From Heliocidaris tuberculata (taxonomy: Eukaryota; Echinodermata; Echinoidea; Camarodonta; Echinometridae): DNA of 64,000 nt. Under the pieces are notes generated by a model that ran no database searches, was not told the DNA's origin, and saw only the letters and a program-made list of their open reading frames with translations. Below, piece by piece: positions 1 through 12,267 of this stretch. Position 1 is the first letter of the stretch; each line of letters starts with the position of its first letter. Where the stretch lies: positions 7,431,491-7,495,490 of the forward strand of contig CM046845.1 in NCBI GenBank assembly GCA_025618425.1, given 5' to 3'. A program made the translations under genes and the position numbers.

Positions 1-304
1 TCAGGGTGGTCCACAAACAAAAATAAAAAAATGTAAAATCGCACTGGGAAGAAGTATAAACTGATGTCATGCGAAGCGCAAAATCCCTGGCGGCCGGATT
101 CCAGAGCCTACTTGAGGGCCCTGGAAGTAGTGTAGTTCTCTGAGGCTTTCTAGTCCAATATCAGGCATATTTTGAAGCATTTTGAAACAAATTTTTGGAC
201 TAATATTTCATTTATAATTTGGTTTGAAAATGATTATTTAAGAAATCTTAAATTGTCACTGATTTTCAAACCTGTCTTAGCCTGTTGCTGTTACATGTTA
301 TAAC
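1..304. other. Non-coding DNA, nothing recognised
   Basis: No convincing reading frame, splice signal pair or repeat structure was seen in this stretch. It is ordinary AT-rich sequence ahead of the first inverted-repeat element. Confidence 0.4.
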
Positions 305-664
305 TATGATGGCCCTGAAGGGACATCGTAAATCGCGAATATCTTCGCCAATATTCACGACAACGTGAATATTGGCGAAGATATTCACAACGAAATTTGT
401 GACTGCGCAGAGTCAATCGTGAATATTCGTGCTCTATCCTGTAAGTTGCATTGTATGCATAGTGCATAATACAGAACCGGGGCGCATGCTTACATGTAGG
501 TACTTAAAATAAATTCACGATAAAATGTGTGACTCGTCGTGAATTTCGTCGTGAATGTTGGCGCAGATATTCGCAACTACATGTAGATGTGCAATATCGC
601 AAAGTTAGTCACGAATATTGGCGAAGATATTCACAATTTACGATGTCCCTTCAGGGCCACCATA
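305..664. mobile_element. Foldback MITE, termini TATGRTGGCCCTGAAGGG
   Basis: The left end TATGATGGCCCTGAAGGGAC and the reverse complement of the right end (TATGGTGGCCCTGAAGGGAC) match at all but one base, and pairing continues through CATCGTAAAT into GAATATCTTCGCCAATATTC. That last 20-mer recurs in both orientations near both ends, so each end carries its own palindrome (337-393 on the left). There is no coding capacity. It is a non-autonomous inverted-repeat element of about 360 bp. The superfamily is not assigned because the target duplication is not clear. Confidence 0.8.
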
Positions 665-1874
665 CGTACATGTATATAACCCCATGTTAACCACTGAGTA
701 AAGACCACGATCATTATGATCTGTACATTTGTGTCATAAAGTGATATTTTGATGCATAATTAAAGCACCGAATGGATTAACTGATACAGTAGTTAATGAT
801 AATTAATCAAAATGTAATAGGTCTGCGTGTGGAGGCCAAGCACCTGTATCCACCGAACCCACAGACAGGCCTAAAATGTTCCTGGGGCTAGTTTTCGATG
901 GGTTCATCCTACATGTACATTTTGTAGATGAAGAATGTCTAAGGTTGTAAGATGCTCCACTTTGTCTGGAAATCATCAGCAAAAAAACTAAATACATGTA
1001 CACTAGTAAAATGGCCTATTGAAAACAAAATTGTAGATACAAGGTCTGTGCAGTGAGACTAAGCACCTGAATGATTATTATAACTGTGTATGTGTATAAG
1101 ATGTTTGTGTTTGTGTATGTCCGTCATGTGCCCATGTGCCTTGTTTAGGCGCTTGTTTCGATGTGTGTGATCTACACTCATCTGTGTAGCATTTCTCTAC
1201 CCGCCCCTCCTCAAGGGGTCCGTGCTAATGACCTTGATCACACAACCCAGTCCTTATAATGCAGTAACACATCTTTCCATGTGATTGTCGTGCCATATTT
1301 TAAGGAGATTTAACATGAAAGTGCGACTCATAATGATTTAAATTCCAGTCAGTGTACATGTACTTAATGTTGCTCTGTATATATGCTCTATCGCATCCTC
1401 TGTATTCAATCTCCTGATATTTGACGTTAGTTTTTGAAATCAAAGGAAACGTATTTGTCATGATAAATGTAGATTTTGGAACATATAGCTTGCATATATA
1501 CATGTAGTACATTAGTACAGTACATCAGTATTTTGGATACATGTAATACTCTATGTAATGATGACTTGAACTTGAGCAAGTACATGTAGTATCCTTAAAA
1601 TAAAAAAAAAGAAAAGAATTCAAATGGATACAGATGGCACTTTGATTGATTGGATAAATGGGAGGGAGAGAAATGTGAATGATACATAGACCTACACATT
1701 GCACTCATGAATAGTCTACCATAATACCGTATGTTACTTTTCACAAGTATGGCTATGCACGTATGTACTGCAGTACATGGATTCTGATAATGCTGTGCAT
1801 GAACTACATTGTACAATGTGAATCTCTGTTTACAATGTCTATACTGTTTAAAGAAAAATTTGAGTTCAGTACTT
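665..1874. other. Non-coding DNA with TACATGTA motifs
   Basis: Nothing coding is recognised. Short frames in this stretch are broken and compositionally biased. Several TACATGTA palindromes are scattered here, as in most of the window. Confidence 0.4.
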
Positions 1875-2225
1875 GTGGCCATGTCTTTATTGTGAAAGAA
1901 ACTGTCTCGAAGCAATTGAGAAAGGTTGATCATGTCTACATGTACATATACAAAGAATGGGTGTATACTGTGAGGTTTTGGAATCCTCGAAATGATAAGA
2001 AATTGGCACATTCTCGCTGAAAATCACATACACGGGACACAGAAATGGGTATATGGGACTGCACAGACATGTGGCGTGACTGTTCGGCCCGAATACTTTT
2101 GTCGTCTTTTGAATATGAGAGCATTTGAAGAGCAATCCTTTTCAGGGGACATTTCTACTACATGTACATGATGTTCTTACAAACTGACATAAAAGGAATG
2201 CGAAAGCTCACAAATTATTTTTCAC
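1875..2225 (+). repeat. Dispersed repeat, copy 1 (second copy inverted near 51.4 kb)
   Basis: This segment aligns by eye to the reverse complement of 51245-51600. Shared blocks include GGTTTTGGAATC, GAAATGTGTATATGGGACT-like sequence and TTTGAAGAGCAATCCTTTTC followed by AGGGGACATTTCTACTA. Short frames exist in both copies but are interrupted differently, so I do not call a gene. It is an old dispersed repeat of unknown class. Confidence 0.7.
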
Positions 2226-2596
2226 CTATCCCAGACCTCAACTTTCTCTTTAAGAAGTATGAATTATGGGCACCATGAATGTATCTAAATCACTGTACTT
2301 GTAGCCTACAATGTACATGGATGTGATTAGCACCTGTTAATAGAACATACTTAAATAGGCTACATGTAGTGTACAGTATGTGGGTAATTTTACAATGTAC
2401 ATGTACATAATACATACATGTATGACTGTAGAAGTCAATCTTATCCAAGGTACATGGGATATGCGTCGGTGTACTGGCCTACAACATTATCTTCAGGGTA
2501 ATTTCATTCATGAATGTGAAGCTGGTGGGGGGAAATGCACATTTTGGAAGAGCAGCAGGGAAGTCAAGTAAAAAAGGATGCTGGGTGAGATGAGAG

Positions 2597-2608
2597 GAAG
2601 AAAGAAAC

Positions 2609-2639
<31 letters not shown>

Positions 2640-3580
2640 ATGAAGGAAAAATAGAATACGTACATGTGCATGTTATATACATTGTAGTTTTAAAGGTTTG
2701 GCCTTCGTCATGTAGGCCTACTTTGTACGCTAAATGTAAAAAAATTATTTTGCACAGGTGTCGCTATACCATTTTGAATGAGGGGGGGGGGGCTGGGCTG
2801 TCGGATCAGATTTTGGTGACAACCTGTAAAGGTAGCTTAAAAGTTATCAACAAGGAAATAAAAGTTCTTCACTTCATGGAATTTGCCAACACTCCCAGCC
2901 TAAAAAAAAAAACAACCTATGTGTTGCCCCCCCCCCCCCTTCTGGATGTGTTCACAAGCACTAAACTTTTTTTCTGACCTGTATGTTTATTTCAGTGAAT
3001 ATAATTTTCACATCATAATTTATATGACATAAGGCCTACATCATATCTGAACTGAATTGAAAAGGTACAGTGTATTTACTGAAAAATCCATATGGCAGCT
3101 CAAAAGCTTTATAACATGGAAAATACATATATTTATATATAAAAATACAAGTTAAAATACAATTTGATATACAATTTGATGTATATTCATATAATTTACA
3201 AAAATATAAAGAGAGAGAAAGAGAGAGACAGAGAGAGAGAGAGAGAGAATCAGAAAAAGAATAGGAGAGAGTAAGAGAGAACAAGATGGGGGAAAGATCA
3301 GAAAAAGAATGGGAATAATAGAGAGGGAGAGAGGGAAAGAGGGGGAGAAGGAGAAGCAAAATGAATAATTCATCATTCTATTACGTAATGTAAAATTATT
3401 AACAAGTTTAAGTTCAACAGAGAGTAGATTAAGATTCATAAAAACTTTTAAGTGGAAAGAGAGGCAGGTGGAAAATGAAAGAGAGCTGAGAGAGAGGTGG
3501 AGGGAGAATACAAAAGAATAAGGAGAAAAAGAAGAGGAGACAGGAAGAGAACAGAGAGGGAGAGGGGGAGGAGGGGAAGA
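2597..3580. repeat. Purine-rich (GA)n tracts
   Basis: Simple GA-rich sequence occupies about 2597-2640 and 3208-3580, with a G9 run near 2781 and a C10 run near 2929 between them. The apparent frames rich in Ser/Leu on the other strand are products of this composition and not genes. Confidence 0.85.
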
Positions 3581-3949
3581 CATACATATAAGACAATCTG
3601 TTTTATATATTATAATGTAACAATATAACAATGATGACATATTGATAATGCTGGAACCTCAAGTACTTATATTTTTTTAGCCCCGTAGTAAACATGGGGC
3701 TGTAGTAAACAAAAGTCAGCATTACATGAGTTTGTCTCCATCACTACATGTATCAAGTGTGTAATGACTAATGAGTCAGAATAATTGCCCATCTGTTGAA
3801 TTTGCATAAATGTGCATTATTCATTTGACAAAGACATGTGAAAGCATGTAGGCTAACAAAGCATTGTGGGGGCCATAGGCACAATAAAATCACATGTAAC
3901 ATCATGGTATTTTAAGAATATCATCAGACTTGAGTGTTAGACTAACCCC

Positions 3950-4460
3950 AATGTTGGTCCAACCAAACTAGTTGTGACCTTGTGTGAGGTCATGGGCCTT
4001 GGGGGCACTTATCAGCAGTTCCAAACAGTGCAATTGTTACATCAACATATCTGCTACATGTAGCTTTGTGGGATGGGCTAGAAAAGTGTCCTCAGATGAC
4101 TTGGGAGCTAGTCTGACTTCTAGGCCTGAGTTCTAGACCAACTACATGTACATGTAGATGTTGGTCCAGTTATATCACATGTAGCTGTGAGTCTGTGACC
4201 TTGTTTTAGGTCATGCACCCTGGGGGCATGCAGGGCCACTTAATCTTATCAACCATTCCAAACAGTGCAATTGTTAAATCAACAGACCTGTATCTATCTA
4301 CTCCCTCTACTCCATTTAGTGTAAAGTATGGGCTAGACAAGATTCAGATTACTGGGAAACTAGTCTTCCTCCTAGACTTCATTCTAGAAAGGTTCAAACT
4401 AACTATGAACTTGTCTCAGATCATGGGCCCTGGGGGCATGCAGTACTACATGTATATGTT
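3950..4460 (+). repeat. Tandem repeat, unit about 210-240 bp, 2.3 copies
   Basis: Three successive copies of TCATGGGCC(T/C)TGGGGGCA-type sequence start at about 3990, 4211 and 4421. The first two are followed by CCAAACAGTGCAATTGTTA (4021 and 4258) and then by GGGCTAGA with a diverged block rich in CTAGT/CTAGA. The third copy is cut off by the MITE that starts at 4463. Confidence 0.75.
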
Positions 4461-4462
4461 AA

Positions 4463-4810
4463 TAAAGGGTACCAATCACCAAGAAATATTGCTCATGTAT
4501 GTTAGAAGTTTTATGTCATTATATTCAAAATATGGGCTTTAAATATTACTTCAGTAAAGAGATATTTCAGGTTTAATTACACTCTCTATAAGCCTAAAAA
4601 GTGACTTGTGAGTAAACTACTCGATGCACCCGTATGTGTTCGCCAAGTTAAAAGGGCTCCCACGGAAGCCAACTCTTTGGTTCCGCTCGTGCACTTTCAT
4701 CTAATCCTTTATTTTCCTTCATACTCGTAAACTGTTCACCATAGAATGCCAGATAAAGTTCTTTGAGGTTGATTTTAAACAAATTATTTTTTTCAGGTGA
4801 TTGGTACACT
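4463..4810. mobile_element. TTAA MITE, family C (GTACCAATCACC ends), copy 1
   Basis: The left end GGGTACCAATCACC and the right end GGTGATTGGTACACT are inverted. The right end is followed by TTAA at 4811-4814, and the left end is preceded by TTAA at 4459-4462 with a few extra bases, so the exact left boundary may be up to 3 bp off. The interior matches the two nested copies at 17.2-18.0 kb. No coding capacity. Confidence 0.8.
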
Positions 4811-5066
4811 TTAAGGCCAAATAAAAATTATACCTAGTTTCTTGTCCCCACCTGCATCCTTTTTTGCACCTACAGTGATCATCCAGTAGTTTATTAATTG
4901 GAAACCTGTTTTGTACAAATTTATTAATCTATATATTTTTCAAGGTCCATAGCAACTTCTCAGATCTTCTTAGGAATCTGCCAAATTAATGCAAATTGCA
5001 TATGAAGATATCTAGCGCATGCATGCATAAAGACATTCAACGTCTGTGACATTCTCATTATATTAA

Positions 5067-5593
5067 AGGGGAAGTCCACCCTGATATCAAGTTTGTTTTA
5101 AAAGAAGGAGAAAAATTAAAGAAACAGATCAATGAAAGTTTGGGAAAAATCTGATAAGAAATAAAGAAAGTTATGCATTCTTGAAGTTGTAATCAATCAA
5201 AAACAAAATTTGTATTAAACTCTGTAACGTATCTTGCAGGTCGTCTTCCATTTGCCCTGTACTAAAAAAATCATAAATTTCCACTTTTTCTAGAGAAAAT
5301 ATTATCATACATTACATCAACCTAGATATAATCAGTGCACATGTTTTTTTTACACAAAACCTGTATGACACAAATGTATACCTTCATCAACAACTAAAGA
5401 TGAAATTTTCTGTACAGACCATGAACATGTACATGTATGTCACCGAGTTGCCACTTTGTGTTTGATTGATACAACTTAAAAAATCATGACTTTCTAAATT
5501 TCTCATCAGATTTTGCTCAAACTTTCATTTATCTGTTTCTCTTGTTTTTCTTCTTTTATTAAAATGAACTTAATACCAGGGTGGACTTGCCTT
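5067..5593. mobile_element. TTAA MITE, family D (AGGGGAAGTCCACCCTG ends), copy 1
   Basis: TTAA (5063-5066) precedes AGGGGAAGTCCACCCTG, and AGGGTGGACTTGCCTT precedes TTAA (5594-5597). The inverted arms extend for roughly 150 bp with blocks such as GAAACAGATNAATGAAAGTTTG and AATCTGAT(A/G)AGAAAT. The TTAA flanks and long imperfect terminal inverted repeats fit a non-autonomous piggyBac- or Kolobok-type element. Confidence 0.85.
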
Positions 5594-6445
5594 TTAAAAA
5601 ATTTTCATCTTTGAACATTTAGTTATGATGTGTTTGGAATTTGTTGTTTTGTTTTCCAAATATTTCAGCTACAATGGCCAAGTCTTTTTCTTCAGGACAT
5701 TTATGAAAGTATAAAGTCAGCAAATATTAACATTTATCATTCACTTGTCATTATGTAAATGTACTAGTCTTCATAATGGTAAAAGGGTAATGAAATACAT
5801 AGGTCTATACAGTACGTGATAAGTACAGACCATTTATAAGATATATGGAAATCAGAAACAAATACCATTTTGATTTTTACATTTTCTTTACCTGTTGCAT
5901 GGGATACACAAGGTATCAAATTTTAAAACCAAACTCTGCAGGGAAAAGAGAAATCTTCCTGGCGAGACAATCTTTCAAAGTGCCCTGAGATGTGGAGACC
6001 TGCCAATCAAATAAAATGTTTAGAATTGTCAAAAAGGCAAATTGTTTTGGCTACAATGTAGAGAGTGGAAAAAAATAGTTGGAAGTTTGAAATACTGTAC
6101 TGTGCATGAGCAGCTTTTTTGTTGAAACAGTGAAAACTGACATGCGTGTATATGAATTGTATGTTAATTGTAGGTCTATATGTATTATGCTGGAAAAGGG
6201 ATTTATTGACTATTTGATAGGCCTGAGTGAGAAAATATCAACATTAAAAGTTATTCTGATTTTGTTTATCAGGTAGTATTGTATTTAGTAAGGATCATGA
6301 AAATATTCAAATCTTACAGCCTAAAATGAAAAATGAAAATCATGTATCCATATTTCATGTTTTAATGTAAAAATGAAAGTGTATGAATTATAGATGAAAT
6401 ACATGAAAGTCATCAAAATATTTATTTTAAATAAAAAAGACTTAA
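5594..6445. other. Non-coding AT-rich DNA
   Basis: No gene, repeat unit or inverted repeat recognised. Confidence 0.4.
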
Positions 6446-6851
6446 AACTTGGAAGACAGTTGACCATAATTTTTTGGTTTGGCTGAATAACTTTAGATTC
6501 AGAGCTCCACAAAATATACCAGATATATGAGTTGAAAGAGCAAATTTTTTTTGCACACACTGTGTCCATTTTTGTTTCATGACCATATTGTGTTTGATGC
6601 CAGGAATTTTAAAAAAGGAGAATAAGCTTTAAAATCATTAAATTGGCAACACATTAATAGGTTCAAAATCACTCCATTTTATTAAAATTGGCAATTTTTT
6701 CAACTTTTCACCAAAGCTAACTATGTATATTATTTTCAAAGACATTACATCTGTAGCATGTAGCACTAGAAAAAATATTATTGTTGCCAATTTGAAGAAC
6801 AAAAAGTTTATCAACTTTAATAGCCCTTGAATAATTCCTGTCCTGATAGGG
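6446..6851. mobile_element. piggyBac-like MITE, family B, copy 1
   Basis: One of five copies of an element of about 405 bp with ends CCCTTTCAAGACAATTGACC and CCTGTCCTGAAAGGG, flanked by TTAA. In this copy the left end has drifted (AACTTGGAAGACAGTTGACC after TTAA at 6442-6445). The right end GATAGGG is followed by TTAA at 6852-6855. Shared internal blocks include TTTGATGCCAGGAATTTTAA and TTGCCAATTTGAAGAACAAA. No intact reading frame. Confidence 0.85.
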
Positions 6852-6855
6852 TTAA

Positions 6856-8272
6856 CAAACGTAGTGCAAACTTCAGGCAAAATGTTCAACTTTTACAGCA
6901 CTCACAGATAGTTTTACTTCTTTTCATATTCTATTTTCTTTGTCTCTTTAGTAGCAAAGATAACAATATTTATTTTGTGCACAAAAAGAGAAGATAATAG
7001 ACACATGTAATTATATCTTCATTACTTGACAAATGCTTATAAATAGCCGAAAATTTGTATATTTCTTCAACAGTTGCATTATTTGTTGTTAACTTTTGTG
7101 TAATTTGTTGCTATTTAGAGATTCTTATGTAGTGGATACTGGATAGTGATCTCAACTTTACAATACTTAGTCTTTGTCCAATTATGGTCTAACTTTCCCC
7201 ATTCCAGATGCTTGTGTCAATTTAGAGCTTTCACCCAGGGAACTTGTTGCGAGGGTTGAACTGCCCTTTAACATACCCACAAGCATTCAGTAGGGTACAG
7301 TACTCATGACATCATTATTGCCCTGATCGATACTTCATCGGTTTATACATGCAGGATACATCATCATTGGCACAAGGGGTAATGATACCGTTCTGTCCCT
7401 TAGCAACAGGAAGGACCTGACATCAAAGTCGGGTGATTGAGTGGTCTTAGTGTGTCAATATAAGTAAAAGTTTGTGGCGAACCAGCTCTCTAGTTTGGTC
7501 TCTGATGATTTAAAGGTAATCTTGTTTCCGGTTTATTAAAAATTTGTATCAAGAGAAACTACCTTACTATCAATCTGAAATATTTTTCATAAAGTAAATT
7601 TATATTTTGACCCGCAAAATGTAAAAAAAACAACAAAAACCCCAAAACATACAAAAAAACTTTCTAAACTCTAAAAAGCACCAACATAAAAATACACAAA
7701 TGGGACTATGTGTATGTGACTTCCGGAACATCACCTCCAATTTCCTTTTTTTCTCTATGGTTTTTAATTTCTTAGCTATTACTCGTAAACCTTCAAAGGT
7801 TAAGGTACATGTAGGCTTACTAACATTCAGACATTGTCGTGAAAGATATTGAATTGTTTATCAATTAATCTTCTGTGCATGTAAGAACAAATATTCCTGA
7901 AAGTTTAAAGAAAAATGAGCAATTATTACGAGAAATATCAACATTCAGTTTTTGATAAGAATAATCAGAATTTCATTCATACATGTACATGTACTTGTAT
8001 ACATCGTATGTGCAAGTGCTGTAGCAGTAGAGAATGAATATGAAATCTTAGATATCGTAACTAGAGGCGTAATATCAAAGGACTTCATACCATGTAAGCT
8101 TGTTTGTCATCACCTTTCAGACTAATTTTTAATATAATATTGTCATTCCTTCAAAAGTTTTGATAGTACCTTTAACCTGTTGATGACTGAATTCTCTCAT
8201 TCCCATAGACTTAATACAGGAACCTCCCAATTCCAGGAGGCAATGGGTTAAATGCCTGTGATCAATGGAGTT
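6856..8272. other. Non-coding AT-rich DNA
   Basis: No coding exon or repeat structure recognised beyond scattered TACATGTA motifs near 7.98 kb. Confidence 0.4.
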
Positions 8273-8682
8273 CCCTTATCAAGACAATTGACCACATTTT
8301 GTGGTTTGGCTCGATAACTTTTGATTCAGAGCTCTAAAAAATATACCAGATGCATGAGTAGAAAGAGCAAACATTTCTGCATACACTATGTCCGTTTTTA
8401 TTGCATAACCATATTGTGTTTGATGCCAGGAATTTTAAAAATGAGAATAAGCTTGAAAATTCTTGAATTGGCAACACGTTGAGAGGTTCAAGATCATTGT
8501 TTTTATATCAAAATTGGCAATTATTTCCACTTTTCGATAAAATTCCTAGCCAAGTATATTTTTTTCAAAGACGGTACACCTTATTAGAACCGTGTCGCAC
8601 TGGAAGAAAAATATTATAGTTGCCAATTTGAAGAACAAAATGTGATCAATTTAGCCCTTAAATAATTCCTGTCCTGATAGGG
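8273..8682. mobile_element. piggyBac-like MITE, family B, copy 2
   Basis: Same family and orientation as the copy at 6446. The left end CCCTTATCAAGACAATTGACC and right end CCTGTCCTGATAGGG are well kept, but the flanking TTAA has mutated on both sides (AGTT on the left, TTAT on the right), so this copy appears older than those at 18.2 and 30.2 kb. Confidence 0.85.
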
Positions 8683-9360
8683 TTATTGTATCCTGTGCAG
8701 TGATGTGAGATTCTACAGTTGCGAACTTGCAGAGGGTGAAAAGATGGATCAACCGGCATTGATTGCTTTCTGGAAATGTTGTTTGATGGATCTCTTCCTG
8801 ATCATACCCTGTATTGCAAAGATATTCATTTTGATTCATTTCGAATTATTGGGTTGATGTACCTGGTACATTTCGATCACGATCTCTTTCAGAATATGAA
8901 TTACCGCAAATCCTACCTTCATGAATTTGATGCATTTTTGAATGCTTTCAGAGCAGTTTTGTCAGTCATGAATATTTTCCTGTCAGTTTTATTTTGTACA
9001 TGTACATTATCCAGTAAATGCGAAAAGTATATTTTGACACTTCATTTAACCTTGGAAAGAAGTAGAAATGATAATTTCGGAAATGTATTACCGGTATTTG
9101 AAAAGTAACGCAAAGAAAGTGAACATTAAAACTTGAAGTTGAAAATTTTTCAACTGATATTATATTATAAAGTACCATGTAGTTAAAAAATTCAGCTTGC
9201 ATGCATACATCTATTTTTGTCAGTTTTAGTCAGGGACAGGCCACTTTGTCAGGTTTAGCTATAGTCATGAGAATGTATCTACCTCATTTTTATTATACAA
9301 TAAGGGAAATGTACATAAGATTTCCCTGGTGAGACTGATCAGTTAAGAGTAGGCATTTTG

Positions 9361-9395
<35 letters not shown>

Positions 9396-10339
9396 TGGCC
9401 ATGAAAATCAGAAATTCACAGTATATACTGAGTCAACATAATAAATACAATTATCTTAGGAATAATAGGGAAAGAGAAAGAAATGAGAAGCAAGGAGAAG
9501 AGGGAAGAAATGACTACCTATGGGCCAGGGTTCGCAAAAGTGAAATGCTTCACTGTTGCCCAGAGGCATGCGAGCCCTCATAGGTAACCATGTAGAAAGA
9601 TAGAAAGATATTGCACAATCCCACATACAAATACAAATATTACACATTAAAAGTACAATGGTTAAAAAACAACATGACTAGAACTCACTTCTCCATTAAC
9701 TGCCATACCCTCTCCTCACAGTAGCAAAACTAATAACAATTTTACAACGTACGTATTTTATCAATCATTTGCAAATCCTGATTCCCAAGACACAAAATTA
9801 ATAAAACACAAGATGGAAAGTATATTCAGATGGAAGTTTCAATTGAAAAATTGACATTGAGGTCATTGCCAATGACATAATCAATCAAAACATACAAAAT
9901 AACCCATTGATTTCCTAAAAACTGCATTATACAACAGGGTGAAGATGAGTTTGAATTAGAATTCCGTCTGTGTCATTAAATATTTTATGGATAATAATTT
10001 TAGAAGGCGACCATGACAACCAAATTTTATCAAATTTTAACTCCTTCAGTTATGTCCTTTACAATGAAACATAAAATAGCTCGCTTCAATTAAGTACTGA
10101 TTTTCTACAGGCCTTCAAACTTTCAAAATTTGTCACATGTCCATCTGCGACTAACCGATCAGGCTCTGGTACAGCGTAGTACCTGTAAAGTGTATGGATG
10201 CATTCATTTTGAGTGAGCTCAAAATGGCTACCTCCTCAAGTAGGAGTCCCTCTCTTAACTTCATCTCACAAAACCAAACTGTATAACAACAAGAGAGCTA
10301 AGTTACAGATGACAAAACCATTTTCCAAAGCCGCCCAGT
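8683..10339. other. Non-coding DNA with a (TTA)n microsatellite
   Basis: A TTA/ATT trinucleotide run occupies about 9362-9394. The remaining sequence is AT-rich with no supported gene. A 110-codon frame at 8776-9108 has no recognisable domain and no splice context. Confidence 0.45.
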
Positions 10340-10770
10340 AATTCATACATCAAGGGATTACATTGCCAACTTTGGCAAGGCACTGCCCAATAATATTATG
10401 AGGAATACAAATTATGAACAAGTCACAGTAGCCCCATATCCTGTTCGACTCTCCGAGGGGTTCGGTATCTTTTTGATGAGATATGCATAATGCAGGCCAT
10501 GCTTGAGCCCCCGACAGTTTGAGTTGAGGAGGGTATTCCATTCCTCTTGTATTAGCGCTGGCAAAGTCCCTGGGCAGGCCCAGTTCATTGGCCTTGTGTT
10601 ATATGTTGTAAGATATGCAGGGCAAGATGGATTAGACTTCACTGCCTGTCACTGGCACATCAATCTTGCTTGAAACACGGCGTCGTCTCACAGTCGGCAG
10701 CTCCCTGGCGAGAGAGGGGCTGTCAAACGTTGACTGATAACACCCAGTGTCTGCCGGGCAAGAGAAGCTT
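10340..10770. other. GC-elevated complex island, possible regulatory DNA
   Basis: Base composition changes here to visibly higher GC with high sequence complexity, unlike the AT-rich flanks and unlike the MITEs. No long frame runs through it. It may be a conserved non-coding element of the downstream transcription-factor gene. That is inference from composition and position only. Confidence 0.25.
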
Positions 10771-11213
10771 TATTACCCTCAACGAGAGAAAGAGAGGGAA
10801 AGAGAGAAAGGAACTCAATGAGAAAGAAGAGAAATCATGATGAAAGGAAGCTGACATGGGTTTACAGACCCCACCCTAGGTTGTCACCTGAATTGACACC
10901 CCACCCCCCTCTTTATACTGGATTATCTAGTGCAGTGCATTGTGGGCTGTCAGAGGATGACTGAGTATGTGCAGTGGCTGCTTGCGAAGAGGCACTTTAT
11001 TAGGTCCCTAATAAACCAGTATGATATGTAGGCCCAACAATCCATTGTATTCATGAAAATGTGCAATTCATGTGATTGTACCCAAATTACATTACCTATG
11101 GCTTGCCTCCTTGGTATTGTGTAACTAAATTTACATGTAGCGGTAAGTAAGGTAAATAAAATGTGTACGGTAATACACCTGTATGTATTGTAAAGGCTGC
11201 CCATGGGAGACAA

Positions 11214-11214
11214 G

Positions 11215-11264
<50 letters not shown>

Positions 11265-11265
11265 T
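11214..11265. repeat. Poly(A) followed by (TA)n
   Basis: About 28 A residues are followed by about 12 TA dinucleotides, directly before an inverted-repeat element. Confidence 0.95.
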
Positions 11266-11269
11266 GGGC

Positions 11270-11602
11270 AGGGAGGTGTTTCATAAAGCTGTTTGTAAAG
11301 TTACGAACGACTTTACGCACGACTAGTACCTGTTCTTGGGTGCTAATCAGATTCTCAATCATTTTGATTCCCATCAGCTAAAGTTGAAATCCGATCTTTG
11401 TGGCTTAAAATTCTTGCTGTTAAACAATCATCCGAATGCAAAGTTTATTATTTGTCAAAATTGAGTAGGGTTATTGGAAATTCAGTCCTACATGTTAAAA
11501 CACCAGGGAAAATCTGGGATATCTCATTTAGCACAAGAACACATCACCAGTCATGCGTAAAGTCGTTCGTAACTTACGAACAGCTTCATGAAACACCCCC
11601 CA
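11270..11602. mobile_element. Foldback MITE, GGTGTTTCATRAAGCTG ends
   Basis: The left arm GGGAGGTGTTTCATAAAGCTG is the inverse of the right arm CAGCTTCATGAAACACCCCC. Pairing continues with GTTACGAACGACTTTACGCA against TGCGTAAAGTCGTTCGTAAC. The central part is unpaired. There is no coding potential. Confidence 0.85.
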
Positions 11603-11677
11603 GGTGGGTTTTATGTACACGTTCATTCTGTATATGTTTCTGTAAGAAGCACTGTTGCAGCAGGGCTCCACACAACT

Positions 11678-11821
11678 GTAAAACCAGAAATTTTCGCAAA
11701 TTTCGCGAGTGGTCGAGGTTTGCGAAAGTTTCCTGCCGCGAAATAATCAAATCGCATTTGAAACAGCATGAAACTATTGCAATTCGCGAAAGTTTCATGT
11801 TGCGAAAGTTTCTGGTTTTAC
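11678..11821. mobile_element. Foldback MITE, GTAAAACCAGAAA ends
   Basis: GTAAAACCAGAAATTTTCGC at the left is inverted as GCGAAAGTTTCTGGTTTTAC at the right, with inner pairing of TTTCGCGA motifs. It is 144 bp long and lies 76 bp from the previous element. Confidence 0.8.
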
Positions 11822-11846
11822 CGTTATTTCTTTTAGGAAGAGCCCA

Positions 11847-11936
11847 GGGCCCCGTTGCACAAAACTTACCATTAACGGTAACTTTGCCATTGATAGCAGA
11901 GTTACCGTTAACGGTAAGTTTTATGCAACGGGGCCC
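11847..11936. mobile_element. Palindromic MITE, GGGCCCCGTTGCA ends, short copy
   Basis: A 90-bp near-perfect hairpin: GGGCCCCGTTGCACAAAACT pairs with AGTTTTATGCAACGGGGCCC, and TTACC(A/G)TTAACGGTAA repeats form the stem. It is a shorter relative of the element at 12109-12267. Confidence 0.9.
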
Positions 11937-12108
11937 AGATGACATTTTGGGAGAATGTATGTATGGGCTCCATCAACTTGGGCTCCATGTTAACATTTTA
12001 AAATTTGGTGGGTCCAGACTTAGATTTTGGCCGGCCATGTGTCCTAGGCGCCTGTTAGAATCGAGTCCTGGTTATAGGGAACAAAACGGTGGTATTTATC
12101 GATGCCTG

Positions 12109-12267
12109 GGGCCCCGTTGCATAAAACTTACCATTAACGGTAACTTTGCCATTAATGGTAACTCCCATGGAAACCTTGATTTTGATTGGCTGTTGAGTGA
12201 TGTTACTATGGTAGTTACCATTGATAGCAGAGTTACCATTAATGGTAAGTTCTATGCAATGGGGCCC
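12109..12267. mobile_element. Palindromic MITE, GGGCCCCGTTGCA ends, longer copy
   Basis: GGGCCCCGTTGCATAAAACT pairs with AGTTCTATGCAATGGGGCCC. The arms contain TTACCATTAA(C/T)GGTAA repeats, and a loop region contains TTGATTTTGATTGGCTG. It belongs to the same family as 11847-11936. Confidence 0.9.

Noticed and set aside
3036..3640. Two overlapping minus-strand frames over 100 codons
   Set aside because: Both are read from a GA-rich tract and consist mainly of Ser, Leu and Phe.
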